Shown: positions 1 through 9,455, numbered from the stretch's first letter. The stretch is DNA of 64,000 bases from CBDBEU01 sp965204565 (GCA_965204565.1 CBDBEU010000004.1:434001-498000), one strand, 5' to 3'. Translations and numbers: made by a program. The notes: generated by a model not told the origin, from the letters alone.

Positions 1-3
1 AAG

Positions 4-1365
4 ATGGACGCGCCAGCAAGTGCGTGGCCGCACTACCCTGTCGCGGTACGCGGTGGAGGGTTCGTCTTTGTGTCCGGCGTCCGCGGAGGACGTCTTGGAC
101 ATGCCCCGGCGCGCTATTCAGATTTGCCCAAAGCTCTTGCCGAGCGGGCTCAAAACTACACGCTGATCGATAGTTTGGAAGGGAGTGTTGCAGCCGATGC
201 ATGGGCCGCACATGACAATTTGAGCCGGATTCTTGAAGCCGCAGGAACACGGGATGATCAGATTTTGCATCAACGCATGTGGCAGCGCGACAAGCGCTTT
301 TTTCCTGTCTACGAGCGCGTGCGCAAATACCGCCAGCCGGCCGCCGCCCCAAGCAGCGGCCTTGGCGCCTCCGCCGTCGGCAGCCAGTTCGGGCGCTGGA
401 TCGGCATAGAAAGTATTGCTGTGGACGTGGAGGACCCGGACAATCTTGGCGAGAGGGTAATCCTGACCCGCCCCGATGATAAACGCCTTCCCTCGGCATC
501 AATCTATTCGCAGGCCGTCTCGAGCGGACCGTTCGTGTTCATGGCTGGCCACATCGCGGTCAAGACGGCCGAACCAGGAATGCCCTCAGTGGTGTCATTC
601 GATGACATTCTAGAAGAAGGGAGATTCTTAGCGACGGGGCGCAGCCATCCCGATTCCCGAGACGGCCCGATCGCGGCACAATCCTGGTTTATCTACAATG
701 AGATCGCCCAGACGCTGAAAAATCACGGCATGACAATGTCCGACATTGTTCATGTCCGGGTTTATCTGAGTGATCTGCGCGATCTGGCGACCTTTCATCG
801 GGTTCACGAGCATTTCTTTGGCGAGCAGGCACCGGCTCTTTGTGTGGTGGGGTTCGATGAAGTTGGCCACAAGGGCTGCCGGATCGAAATCGAGCCCACG
901 GCGCTGATCCCTGGAAAACTGGTGCGGCGTGACGTGGGCTGGGTGTGTGATCCACCCCATGCCGGCCCCGCCGGGATTTGCGCAGGACCACTGATGTTTG
1001 TTGCAGGAATGTCCGGGCTCGGACCGGACGGCCATCCGGCCATGGATGCCTCCTCGGTTGATACGCACGCGCAAGGTTTTATCCGCGCGCTTGAGGACAA
1101 GGCGAGCGCTCCCTGGGTGCCGGCGCAAATCTGGTGCGCCTGGCACCGACTTCAACAAACCTGCGCTAGCGCTGGCTGTGGCCTGGAGGCACTCGCCAAG
1201 ACCGTTGTTTATCTGCGGGATGAACGTGACCTGGAGATTTATGAAGTGGTCAGGTCCATGTTTATTGATGCCGATTTGCCGGCATTCGATTGCGTAATCG
1301 TTCCAGGTCCTGGACCGATCTCGCAGCTTGCAGTCCAAATAGACGCGACCCTGATTACTCAATAA
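4..1365 (+). CDS. Three-domain Rid (YjgF/YER057c/UK114) family protein
   Basis: A 453-residue protein made of three consecutive Rid-fold domains (about residues 8-145, 165-305 and 320-450). Each opens with the typical 'G-FVFVSG/FVFMAG/LMFVAG' strand and ends with an acidic 'IEIE/VQID' strand. Rid proteins usually hydrolyse enamine/imine intermediates. The Arg that RidA uses for this is not seen at the expected place in any of the three domains (middle domain reads QAPALCVV, third LPAFDCVI), so deaminase activity is doubtful. The ATG lies three bases from the window edge and the true start could be further upstream. It probably belongs to the same system as the Rid and transporter genes downstream. 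Confidence 0.8.
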   Translation: MDAPASAWPHYPVAVRGGGFVFVSGVRGGRLGHAPARYSDLPKALAERAQNYTLIDSLEGSVAADAWAAHDNLSRILEAAGTRDDQILHQRMWQRDKRFFPVYERVRKYRQPAAAPSSGLGASAVGSQFGRWIGIESIAVDVEDPDNLGERVILTRPDDKRLPSASIYSQAVSSGPFVFMAGHIAVKTAEPGMPSVVSFDDILEEGRFLATGRSHPDSRDGPIAAQSWFIYNEIAQTLKNHGMTMSDIVHVRVYLSDLRDLATFHRVHEHFFGEQAPALCVVGFDEVGHKGCRIEIEPTALIPGKLVRRDVGWVCDPPHAGPAGICAGPLMFVAGMSGLGPDGHPAMDASSVDTHAQGFIRALEDKASAPWVPAQIWCAWHRLQQTCASAGCGLEALAKTVVYLRDERDLEIYEVVRSMFIDADLPAFDCVIVPGPGPISQLAVQIDATLITQ

Positions 1366-1684
1366 CAGCTTCACAATTCACACGTGAGCATCAGCACACC
1401 AACAACCTGGGTGTGATTAATGTTGGCCGCGCAATCAGACGATTGAACGTGTTGAACTGGTATCAGATTAGCGCTCGCGCGTTCATTTTCGACTGAACGA
1501 ACTGAAAAAATTGCGCTAGCTCTCTTGTCGCTCGTGGCAGCTACATCGAAGCGATAAGAGCGCTTCCTCCTCGATCAACTGCACCAAGCGGATGCATGCG
1601 CAACCATACGGCCTTGACGGGCACTTTCTGCATGATACACTATATTTGAAATTTCAGATGTAAGGCGTTACATTAAGAATCCTA
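1366..1684. other. Intergenic region ahead of the GntR remnant
   Basis: No convincing gene is seen in these 319 bases. It is more AT-rich than the flanks and holds the short palindrome at 1647-1656, so it is the likely promoter region for the downstream Rid-transporter genes. Confidence 0.5.
1647..1656. promoter_or_regulatory. Candidate operator palindrome
   Basis: A perfect 10-bp palindrome, TGAAATTTCA, lies about 29 bases before the GntR-type start codon. GntR/FCD repressors commonly bind short palindromes near their own promoter. That this one is an operator is inference; no second copy was noticed upstream of the transporter genes. Confidence 0.3.
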
Positions 1685-2435
1685 ATGAATATGCTCGATC
1701 GCACATATGAAATTGCCCATCAGAGCTTGACCGAGCAGTGCTATGCGGCGCTGCGGAAAATGATTGTAGCCGGCGAGTTGTGTGCCGGTGAGAGGCTCTA
1801 TGAAGGCCGTTTGGCTAAGGGTTGGGGCGTTAGAAAAACGACAATCCGCGCAGCGCTTTTGCGGTTAAGCCAGGAAGCGATGGTGGAGTTTCAGGAACGT
1901 CGTGGGTCCTTAATAGTATGCTCAATATCTTCCTAGGATATACGCGAAGTTGTCGAGGCGCTTGCTGTACGCAAGCTGGCAGCGTGTGCCCCGATCCGGT
2001 AACCATCAAGGCTCTGCGCGGTTGTTTTGAAGGCATTGATACAACCAATCCGCACCCGGCAAATCCGAATTTCGTCAACGCCGATTGTGAACTTCACCAA
2101 CTGCTGGTGGATTCAGCCGACAGCACTTTGCTGCACCGCATGGCGTGGGCCGCTGGATATTCCGATACAGATGTATCTGGTCTGCAGGCGTGATCCCCGC
2201 CAGCCACGATAAAAGTCAGCTCCACCACGAGCATATGGCGATCATCGATGTGATCGAACAGGGTGATGGCGTGCGCGCTGAAGCACTGATCCGCGAGCAT
2301 ATCCGAGATGCCTGGCGTTCATACGGTGATGGTCAAGACCAGGGATTGGGAAGTGCGACTGCGGTATTGGGCGCAGCCAGCAAAGCTGAAGAACCAGCTG
2401 ACAGCCCAACAAATCAACAAAAAAGGCCATCGTAA
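1685..2435 (+). pseudogene. GntR/FadR-type transcriptional regulator, broken
   Basis: The N-terminal winged helix is readable (LRKMIVAGELCAGERL, then TTIRAALLRLSQEA). The frame then meets an in-frame TAG near 1934, continues as DIREVVEALAVRK, and shifts frame near 2000 and again near 2150. The FCD effector domain is recognisable in pieces (ADCELHQLLVDSADSTLL; HMAIIDVIEQGDGVRAEALI). At least three lesions make a working regulator very unlikely. The last codon overlaps the next gene as TAATG, so the gene was once translationally coupled to the Rid gene and probably controlled this cluster. Confidence 0.8.
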
Positions 2436-2866
2436 TGGTCGAGCGATACTTTCTAAACCCGGATGATATGTGGGCAAGAGTGGAGAATGGCGAACTCCTC
2501 TATGCTCCCATCACCGTCATCGCTGACGATACACATTCTCACATTTATCTGTCAGGACAGACCGCGCGGCTGGCGAGTGGCGAGCACGGCGCCAAAGATA
2601 TGCGCGGCCAGATTGGGCAGGTCTGCCAAAACATAGGCCGCGCCCTCAATCACGTCGGCGCTACCTATGATGACGTTGTCACTTCAACGACTTATGTTCT
2701 TGATTTGAAAGAATATTATCGCCATTCCGACGAGAGATTCAAGTACTTCGAGAACAATCGCCCGGCGAGCACGCTTATTCAGGTTTCATCGGCGAGTATT
2801 CCAGGAACATTGATAGCAATTAACTGCGAGGCAATCATCGAAACCGAACGCCTGTGCGTCAGCTAG
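2435..2866 (+). CDS. Single-domain Rid family protein
   Basis: A 143-residue Rid-fold protein with the expected features: HIYLSGQTAR strand near residue 35, the VCQNIGRALNHVGATYDDVV helix-strand, and the terminal strand INCEAII. At the position of the catalytic Arg of RidA it reads RPASTLIQVS, Ser instead of Arg, so it belongs with Rid proteins not expected to be classical imine deaminases. The start overlaps the stop of the broken GntR gene. It is a close paralogue of the next gene. Confidence 0.85.
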   Translation: MVERYFLNPDDMWARVENGELLYAPITVIADDTHSHIYLSGQTARLASGEHGAKDMRGQIGQVCQNIGRALNHVGATYDDVVTSTTYVLDLKEYYRHSDERFKYFENNRPASTLIQVSSASIPGTLIAINCEAIIETERLCVS

Positions 2867-2934
2867 TGCGGCAAGAAAAGCAAAATACAAACCTAAGATA
2901 GCAGGTTTGGCCATAAAACAGGGAGGCGAGCGAA

Positions 2935-3381
2935 ATGCTCAAGCGTATGTTTATCAATCCGCCCAATCTGTGGGCACGGATCGAAAAGACCGAAGAGTGC
3001 CCTGAAGGGGAGTTGCTCTACACGCCGATAATTGTGGTGTCCGATGACACTCACACCCACGTCTACCTGTCCGGTCAGACCGCGCGTCAGGCCGACGGTT
3101 CGGTCGATACCGACGACATGCGCACCCAGATCCGCCACACTTGCGAGAATATCGGCATCGGCCTCAATCATGTCGGCGCAACATTTGACGACGTGGTGAC
3201 GTCGACCACCTTCGTGCTCAATCTGCAGGAATATTATGCGGCTTCAGACGAGCGGTTCAAATTTTTCAAGAAAAACCGCCCGGCCAGCACGTTGATCCAA
3301 ATATCCGCACTTGGTCTTCCAAGATGCAAGATCGAAATAACCTGTGAGGCGATCATTGAAACCGAAAGATTGACCGTCTGA
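2935..3381 (+). CDS. Single-domain Rid family protein, paralogue of preceding gene
   Basis: 148 residues, clearly a tandem duplicate of the preceding gene: same YLSGQTAR, ENIGIGLNHVGATFDDVVTS and RPASTLIQIS segments, with a short insertion near residue 20. It too has Ser at the usual catalytic Arg position. A strong ribosome binding site (GGGAGG) precedes the ATG. A binding-protein gene follows after 136 bases, pointing to co-expression with the importer. Confidence 0.85.
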   Translation: MLKRMFINPPNLWARIEKTEECPEGELLYTPIIVVSDDTHTHVYLSGQTARQADGSVDTDDMRTQIRHTCENIGIGLNHVGATFDDVVTSTTFVLNLQEYYAASDERFKFFKKNRPASTLIQISALGLPRCKIEITCEAIIETERLTV

Positions 3382-3517
3382 ATGAGGTTGATGGCGCGCA
3401 ATGGAGGAATGTCCAAAAATAATCCATTGCCCCACGCGCAGCATCGCCAGAGGGCGCGTATCGGCCGGCACAAACTGACGGTGCTGAATATCAGAACTAA
3501 CCAGGGAGGATGAAGTC

Positions 3518-4627
3518 ATGTTGAATTATTTGAGTGCCAGGATGCGCAACTCCGCGATGATTGCGGTGTTCGGTGCCGCGGCTCTGGCGGTGTCCGTAAG
3601 TGGTGCAGCAGCGCAAAATGCTTGCGACGACCCAAGGGCCAAATATGCGGCCAAGGAAGGTGAGTTGCTGGTGGTCTCATCCATCTTCGAGACGCCGGAA
3701 ACTCAAGACGCCCACGAGACGGCCTTCAAAGCATATTACTGCCTGCCGGACGAGTTCGACGTTAAGTATCAAATTCAGAACACGCCGAGCACAATCGCCC
3801 GCATTGAGGCCGAGGCCGGCGCCGGTATTCCGATTTCCGGTGACGTGACCACCATGCCAGCGATCACCTGGCTGATGGAAGCGCGCGATCGTGGCCTGCT
3901 GATGGTCTACGATTCGCCGAACTACAAGTACATGGAACTGCCGGAAAAGATCGGCCTCAACGATCGGCCCTATTGGACGTCCGACATGTACATGTTCGTG
4001 CCGATGTGGAATTCGTCCTGCCCGGGCATGGCAGACATCGAAGTCAACAGCTGGCTCGATCTGTTGAACCCGGCACTCAAGGGTCAGATGGCGATCAATG
4101 ATGGCTCACAACAAATGTCGACCGCCCTGGCGTTTCATTTCCTCAAGGGCCGTCTGCCGGATGGCTATTTCGAGGACTTGGCGGCGCAGGACCTGATCAT
4201 CACATCGACCTCACTGCATGGCATGGAAATGCTCGCCTCATGCGAACGTCCACTTTATGCGATGGGTGTTTCGGCGGATGCAAATGTGGAATGGACCAAA
4301 GGCAATCATTGGATCCGTACCGGCATTCCAAAAGAGGGCGTGATGCTTCAGGAACAGGCAACGGCTGCTTTTGCCGATGCGCCGAATCCGAATGCCGCCC
4401 AGCTGTGGATCGATTTTCTGAGAAGCGAAGTCGGCCAGCCGATCTTCGAGAAGAACGAAGGCCGGGTACCAGGTCGCAAGGGCATTCCAAGCTCGACACC
4501 GGAGACCACCCCGGATGCCGATACGCTGTTCGAGGCCGCCTTTGCGCCTGACTATGCCGAGACGGTGCGCGATCCGGAATTGGTGCGCAGAGCGCAGGAG
4601 GAATGGGGATCGATATTCCTCAAATAA
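3518..4627 (+). CDS. ABC transporter periplasmic substrate-binding protein (ferric/spermidine-type, family 1)
   Basis: A 369-residue secreted protein. Residues 1-33 form a signal peptide (basic start, hydrophobic core with AVFGAAALAVSVSG, cleavage after AAAQ). The mature part has the layout of iron(III)/polyamine/phosphonate-type binding proteins, including IARIEAEAGAGIPISGDV and the late AQLWIDFLRSEVGQPIF helix. Two or more Cys pairs are possible. It is preceded by GGGAGG and followed by ATPase and permease genes. The ligand cannot be read from sequence; the Rid-rich surroundings suggest a nitrogenous organic compound more than iron. Confidence 0.85.
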   Translation: MLNYLSARMRNSAMIAVFGAAALAVSVSGAAAQNACDDPRAKYAAKEGELLVVSSIFETPETQDAHETAFKAYYCLPDEFDVKYQIQNTPSTIARIEAEAGAGIPISGDVTTMPAITWLMEARDRGLLMVYDSPNYKYMELPEKIGLNDRPYWTSDMYMFVPMWNSSCPGMADIEVNSWLDLLNPALKGQMAINDGSQQMSTALAFHFLKGRLPDGYFEDLAAQDLIITSTSLHGMEMLASCERPLYAMGVSADANVEWTKGNHWIRTGIPKEGVMLQEQATAAFADAPNPNAAQLWIDFLRSEVGQPIFEKNEGRVPGRKGIPSSTPETTPDADTLFEAAFAPDYAETVRDPELVRRAQEEWGSIFLK

Positions 4628-4681
4628 TGCGTTCGATTCCTCCCGGCCGTCATTCTTGAAGGTGTCGGGTCTTGGCTAAAC

Positions 4682-4719
4682 GCGCCCCCCTCGCTCCTCA
4701 ATTCTGGTGAGGGGGGTGC
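4682..4719 (+). promoter_or_regulatory. Strong stem-loop between binding-protein and ATPase genes
   Basis: GCGCCCCCCTC (4682-4692) pairs with GAGGGGGGTGC (4709-4719) around a 16-base loop, with one G-T pair. No T-run follows, so it is not a typical terminator. Such hairpins after the binding-protein gene often stabilise the upstream message and make binding protein exceed permease. That role is inference. Confidence 0.5.
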
Positions 4720-4821
4720 GGCAATTGTGCGGCCGCCGGGAAAATCTCTGCCTATGCCCATAGCTGGGGCGCACGCCCGGTAGCGCAACCACAGGGTCAA
4801 TGTTTCCGAGGGGGTTGAAAC

Positions 4822-5928
4822 GTGACTGGTTTTGTCACGGTGTCGGGCTTGCGCAAGCGGTATGACGACGTTTGGGCGGTTGACGATGTCAGCTTCGAGA
4901 TTGACGAAGGCAAACTCCTCGTCCTTCTAGGCCCAAGCGGGTGTGGGAAGACGACAACACTCAGATGCATTGGTGGGCTTGAACAGGCCCAGGCCGGTGA
5001 AATCATCATTGACGGCCAGATCGTCACCAGCGTGCCCAAGGGCGTCTTTCTGCAGCCCGAAGCTAGGGGCATGGGCATGGTCGCCCAATCCTATGCCATC
5101 TGGCCGCATATGAGCGTTTATGAAAACATCGCTTTCCCGCTTCGTATGCGCAAGGAAAGCGGCGAGACCATTACCGAACGCGTTCGTGAGGCGCTCGAGG
5201 TAGTGCGTCTTGGCGGTCTCGGCGACCGCAACGCCACCGATCTGTCGGGCGGCCAGCAGCAGCGCGTGGCGCTGGCGCGCGCCATTGTCGGGCGGCCCAA
5301 GGTGTTGCTGTTCGACGAACCGCTTTCCAATCTCGATGCCAAGCTGCGCGAGCAGATGCGCTACCTGTTAAAGGACATTCAGCGCGAAATCGGCATTACC
5401 GCGGTCTACGTCACCCACGACCAGTCCGAAGCGATGGGGTTGGGTGACGAACTTCTGGTGATGAATCTCGGCAAGATCGAGCAGCGCGGCAGTGCCCGCG
5501 CGCTTTATTGCCAGCCAGCAACCCGGTTCGTCGCCGAATTCATTGGCGTTGCCAACATGCTTGAAGGAACTCTGGTCGAAACCGCATCGAGCAAAAACGG
5601 CATGGTCCATGTCCGCCTTGGTGAGGATGACGCAGCACCGGTGATCCAGTGCCTGGGAGGTGCAGTCGAGCTTGGCGCTCATGTCGCGGTGCTGGTGCGG
5701 CCGGAGTGGTTTGGCGTCAGCGCTAGCCGGCCGAGCCAAGTCGACAATGTGATCTTGGGCAAGGTGCACACCGCACAGTATCTGGGTGAGCGGGCAGAAA
5801 TGGTGGTCACCACCAGCCTTGGCGAGGTGCGCATAACAGCAGGCGGTGATGCAGCCTTCGATGAAGGCGCTGAGGTCTATCTGACGATTGATGCGGCCAA
5901 GGCCATCGCCCTTCCGGCCACGTCGTGA
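4822..5928 (+). CDS. ABC transporter ATP-binding protein (Fbp/Pot type with TOBE domain)
   Basis: 368 residues. Walker A is GPSGCGKT (residues 37-44), the Q-loop is in AQSYAIWPHMSV, the signature is LSGGQQQRVALARAI, Walker B is VLLFDEPLSNLDAKLR and the switch His is in YVTHDQSEAMGL. A C-terminal TOBE-like region (about 240-365) marks it as an importer ATPase of the iron/polyamine/phosphonate group. The start is GTG with a GAGGGGG site just before it. All catalytic motifs are intact. It energises the fused permease that follows. Confidence 0.92.
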   Translation: MTGFVTVSGLRKRYDDVWAVDDVSFEIDEGKLLVLLGPSGCGKTTTLRCIGGLEQAQAGEIIIDGQIVTSVPKGVFLQPEARGMGMVAQSYAIWPHMSVYENIAFPLRMRKESGETITERVREALEVVRLGGLGDRNATDLSGGQQQRVALARAIVGRPKVLLFDEPLSNLDAKLREQMRYLLKDIQREIGITAVYVTHDQSEAMGLGDELLVMNLGKIEQRGSARALYCQPATRFVAEFIGVANMLEGTLVETASSKNGMVHVRLGEDDAAPVIQCLGGAVELGAHVAVLVRPEWFGVSASRPSQVDNVILGKVHTAQYLGERAEMVVTTSLGEVRITAGGDAAFDEGAEVYLTIDAAKAIALPATS

Positions 5929-5977
5929 GTAGCCGCATGCGATATGCAGGTATGCATCGGTTCTTGAGGAGGGCGTC

Positions 5978-7675
5978 GTGACAGCAACTGCCGACAGCGC
6001 TCCCATCAGGCGGCGCATCCTGCGGCTTCCTTCCGTTGAATTGTCGGCATTCTGGGTCACCGCCGCGCTGATGACCGTGGCTATAATTTTCCCCGCGGCG
6101 ATGGCTGTCGACGCAGCATTCAGGGTTGATGGCGCCTTTTCACTGGAGGGCTTTGAACGCCTTTTCAGGGCCCCGAGGATCGGCCGCGATGTCGTCACCA
6201 CGCTGATATTTTCTGCCGGCGCCACTCTTGCTGCTACCTCCATCGGTGTGAGCCTTGCCTGGGTGATCGCACGCACCAACGTTCCAGGCCGCCGCTTTCT
6301 TGAAGTGATGTGCGTCGTGCCGCTGTTCATGTCGGCGTTTGTCGGCGCCATCGCCTGGCGGCTGATCCTGGTGCCGCGCGCCGGCATGCTCACTCGTCTT
6401 ATCACTGACTGGGGCGTGCCGGTGGAGTGGATTCCGAATGTCTACTCGCTGACATCCATGTGTCTGATCCAGGGCATCTTCTATTCGCCTTTCATGTATC
6501 TCTACGCAGTCGCCTCGTTCCGCCAAATGGATCCGAGCCTTGAGGAGGTTGCGCGCATTCACGGCGCCAGCGGATGGCAAACGCTGCGCCGCATCACCCT
6601 GTCGATTAACGGACCGGCTTTGCTGTCCGGGATGCTGGTGGTTTTCGTGTTTTCGATCGGCACACTGGAGATACCGATCGCGCTCGGCGTGCCGGGCGGA
6701 CATTACGTTATCTCAACCCGAGTCTGGCTGCTCTTGAAGGACTACCCGCAGGATGTCCCACAAGCCATGGCGCTCGGTTTCATGGCGATCTTGATGGCGG
6801 CGGCAGGCATTTGGCTACAGCGCAAACTCCTTGGCGAGCGCAAATTCACCACCGTTACCGGCAAGGGATATCGCGCCCGCCGGATCGAGCTTGGCAAATG
6901 GAAGTGGCCGACATTCGCAAGCGCCATGGCTTACGTCCTGATCGCCGTGGTCATGCCAATCGTGGTGCTGTTCCTGATCGGTCTGCAAAAAACATGGACC
7001 GGCTATTTCAGCATGGAGCAATTCACTCTCAACAATTTCTATGCCGTCGGCTACCTCATGGACGTGACCTCGCGGGCGATCATCAACAGCCTGATTGCCT
7101 GTTCGATTGCCGCGACCATTTGCATCGTCATTGCAACCATCCTGTCGCAAACCAAATCGCGCACCGGTGAGGCTTGGATGGGCATGCTGGTGCTGCTGCC
7201 GATCGCCATTCCCGGCGCCATCTTCGGTGTAATGGTGCTTTATGCGTTCATCAGAACGCCGATGTACCAGACGCTCTCGATCATCATTTTCGCCTATGTG
7301 ATCGGAAATTTCTTCATCGCCTACCGCACCATCTATTCGGTGCGCCTGTCGATCCATGCAGAACTTGAACAGTCGGCGCGGATTCACGGTGCCAGCTGGT
7401 GGCGAGCGACCTATCTGATCCTGTTGCCGCTATTGAGGCCCGGAATCTTCTCGGCCTGGCTGATGTCGTTCGTCATTTTCATGCGCGAGTTCTCCTCGGT
7501 GATGTTCCTTTACTGGCACGGCACTGAGGTCATGTCGGTGGTGTTCTTCCTGCTGATGGAACGCCATTCAGCAAGGCTCGCAGCCTTCATGATCATCCAG
7601 GTGATGCTGCTCTTGATCGTCATGGCGATCTATCAGCGCATCAGCTACCGCAGCTCGGGCGGGGTGACGATGTAG
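5978..7675 (+). CDS. ABC transporter permease, two fused membrane domains (FbpB-like)
   Basis: A 565-residue inner-membrane protein with about 12 hydrophobic segments. It carries two permease EAA loops, EEVARIHGASGWQTLRRITL near residue 190 and EQSARIHGASWWRATYLILL near residue 465, so both halves of the translocation pore are in one chain. This is typical of iron(III)-type importers. It starts at GTG behind GAGGAGG and ends with TAG. With the binding protein and ATPase it completes a three-component importer. Confidence 0.92.
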   Translation: MTATADSAPIRRRILRLPSVELSAFWVTAALMTVAIIFPAAMAVDAAFRVDGAFSLEGFERLFRAPRIGRDVVTTLIFSAGATLAATSIGVSLAWVIARTNVPGRRFLEVMCVVPLFMSAFVGAIAWRLILVPRAGMLTRLITDWGVPVEWIPNVYSLTSMCLIQGIFYSPFMYLYAVASFRQMDPSLEEVARIHGASGWQTLRRITLSINGPALLSGMLVVFVFSIGTLEIPIALGVPGGHYVISTRVWLLLKDYPQDVPQAMALGFMAILMAAAGIWLQRKLLGERKFTTVTGKGYRARRIELGKWKWPTFASAMAYVLIAVVMPIVVLFLIGLQKTWTGYFSMEQFTLNNFYAVGYLMDVTSRAIINSLIACSIAATICIVIATILSQTKSRTGEAWMGMLVLLPIAIPGAIFGVMVLYAFIRTPMYQTLSIIIFAYVIGNFFIAYRTIYSVRLSIHAELEQSARIHGASWWRATYLILLPLLRPGIFSAWLMSFVIFMREFSSVMFLYWHGTEVMSVVFFLLMERHSARLAAFMIIQVMLLLIVMAIYQRISYRSSGGVTM

Positions 7676-7705
7676 GGCGCAAAGCCCGCATCTAAAGGAG
7701 ATCAG

Positions 7706-9022
7706 ATGGCCGCAACATCAAAGCAGAATAATTCAAAGCTCAGATATGTGCGTCATCCCGAGGCTCCTGCCGGCGCGCCGCCAATCGCCGTCAGAGTTGG
7801 CGATCTTGTCTTTGTCGGTGGCCAGCTTCCGGTCCATCCGCTCACCGGCATTCCGGCCGAAACGCTACTCCATCCGGGAATGCCATTTCATGGATCGCTG
7901 ATCGAAAAGCAGCTGCGCTACATCTACACAAATCTCGAAAAGCAACTGGCCGAAGTTGGTACTTCTCTCGAGCAGATCGTGAAGATCAATTCCTTCCAGC
8001 TCCATGGAGAGGATATCGACATGGCGCTCAGGGTGCGGCGTGAGTGGTTCAATCGCGAAGCCCCCGGGCCCAGCACCATGGGGCTGGTCGAGGAGCTTCC
8101 GGCGCGCGGTGCACGGGTGATGATCGATCTCATCAACATCGCAGAAGAAGCGGCGATGCCGATGACGGCGGTCAAGATCACCAAATCACCGGCCATCGCC
8201 CAGGCAAGTTCGATCGGCTGGCCGGTCTACTCGCAGATCCTCAAGGGTGGTGGTTTTGTATTCACCCGTGGCACCACTGCGCAGAATGAAAACGGGCCCC
8301 TGCCGGAAATGGCCGAAGACCATCCTTTTCCATATGCCCATGATCCGGTGGCCTTCCAACTGCGCTATCAGCTTGAGCGCATGAAGGATCTGCTGGCAGA
8401 TACCGGATGTACGCTGGCTGATGCAGTCAGGGCTGAAATCCTGCTCTCCAACATGTCCGACATTGCCGCGGTTGATGAGGTCTGGGCAGATTATTTCCCC
8501 GTCGACCCGCCGGCCAGGGTAGTCATTCCGATCCCAAAAATCCCGCCAATGGTGATCGAGTCCGAGCTCATCTGTGTCGACCCCAATGGCCCTTACAAGA
8601 AGGAGATCGTTCGCACAGACAAGGCGCCGACACCGCTGGGCGCAGAACCGCAGGCGGTGCGCGCCGGACCATTCCTGTTTATTTCAGGCCAGATGGCGAC
8701 CGACTACAAAACCGCCATTGCACCCGAAGCGCAGAGCGATCCAGCATTCCCGTTCCACGGCTCGGACGCCAAGTTGCAGGCAAGCTACATCCTCAAAAAT
8801 GTGGAGGCCCTGTGCCAGGCAGCCGGCACCAGCACCGCCAATTTGGTGAAGCGCCGTATCCACCACACCGACCTCAGCGACATGCCAAGGGCGGAAGCCG
8901 TGTGGCGAGCACATCTGGGTGATGACCGCATACCGCCAACCAGCACTTTTCGGGGGCGCGGACCGCTACCGGTGCCGGACTGCTGCATTCAGTACGACCT
9001 GATGGCGCATATCCCGGACTAG
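7706..9022 (+). CDS. Three-domain Rid family protein (first of a tandem trio)
   Basis: 438 residues, three Rid domains (about 15-150, 165-290, 310-436). Each domain shows the strand GDLVFVGGQ, GGFVFTRGT or GPFLFISGQ. Only the middle domain keeps an Arg in the place used by RidA (DPPARVV, R271); the first has PGPSTMG and the third PPTSTF. This suggests one active and two structural or regulatory sites, mimicking the Rid trimer in one chain. It follows the permease by 30 bases with an AAAGGAG site, in one operon with it. Confidence 0.88.
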   Translation: MAATSKQNNSKLRYVRHPEAPAGAPPIAVRVGDLVFVGGQLPVHPLTGIPAETLLHPGMPFHGSLIEKQLRYIYTNLEKQLAEVGTSLEQIVKINSFQLHGEDIDMALRVRREWFNREAPGPSTMGLVEELPARGARVMIDLINIAEEAAMPMTAVKITKSPAIAQASSIGWPVYSQILKGGGFVFTRGTTAQNENGPLPEMAEDHPFPYAHDPVAFQLRYQLERMKDLLADTGCTLADAVRAEILLSNMSDIAAVDEVWADYFPVDPPARVVIPIPKIPPMVIESELICVDPNGPYKKEIVRTDKAPTPLGAEPQAVRAGPFLFISGQMATDYKTAIAPEAQSDPAFPFHGSDAKLQASYILKNVEALCQAAGTSTANLVKRRIHHTDLSDMPRAEAVWRAHLGDDRIPPTSTFRGRGPLPVPDCCIQYDLMAHIPD

Positions 9023-9077
9023 TGCGGTGTCGAAAAAGCAAATTAGCAACGAGTCACCGCGTCAACAGGAGCAGCTC

Positions 9078-9455
9078 ATGGCGTTCTACCGCGTTAGTGA
9101 CAGGAAGGACTTCCCCGACCCGGCGCGGCTGGTGGTCCCAGGCGAGCTGATCAAGGCCGGTATCGTTGCGCTCAATCAGGGCGAGGAGACCGAACCCCAT
9201 TTCCACCCCAATGAAGAGCAATTTGTCCTGATCCTGGAAGGTAAGCTGGAGATGATGGTGGGTGATGAAACCGCCGAAGTCGGTCCCGGCGATATGGTGC
9301 ACATTCCGCGCAATACAATGCATGGCATCAAGGTGCTGGAAAGCCCGATGGTGTGGTTTAACTGCAAGAGCCCGGTTGGCAATGGTGATCTCAAGCAGGA
9401 CTACAACGAGGCCCCCAACTGCGCTGAGATAAAAGACCTTCTGGGGCGCGATTGA
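9078..9455 (+). CDS. Small cupin-domain protein
   Basis: A 125-residue single cupin barrel. Motif 1 is seen as EPHFHPNEEQFVLILEGKLE and motif 2 as GPGDMVHIPRNTMHG, supplying the His/Glu metal ligands. I chose the ATG at 9078 because AGGAG lies just before it; a GTG at 9027 is possible but has no good site. Small cupins act as metal-dependent isomerases, dioxygenases or decarboxylases, or bind ligands. Its place between Rid genes suggests a step on the same substrate. Confidence 0.8.
   Translation: MAFYRVSDRKDFPDPARLVVPGELIKAGIVALNQGEETEPHFHPNEEQFVLILEGKLEMMVGDETAEVGPGDMVHIPRNTMHGIKVLESPMVWFNCKSPVGNGDLKQDYNEAPNCAEIKDLLGRD

Noticed and set aside
5368..6405. Long minus-strand frame across ATPase and permease genes
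   Set aside because: It is antisense to well-defined ABC motifs and shows no motif of its own; high GC produces such frames.
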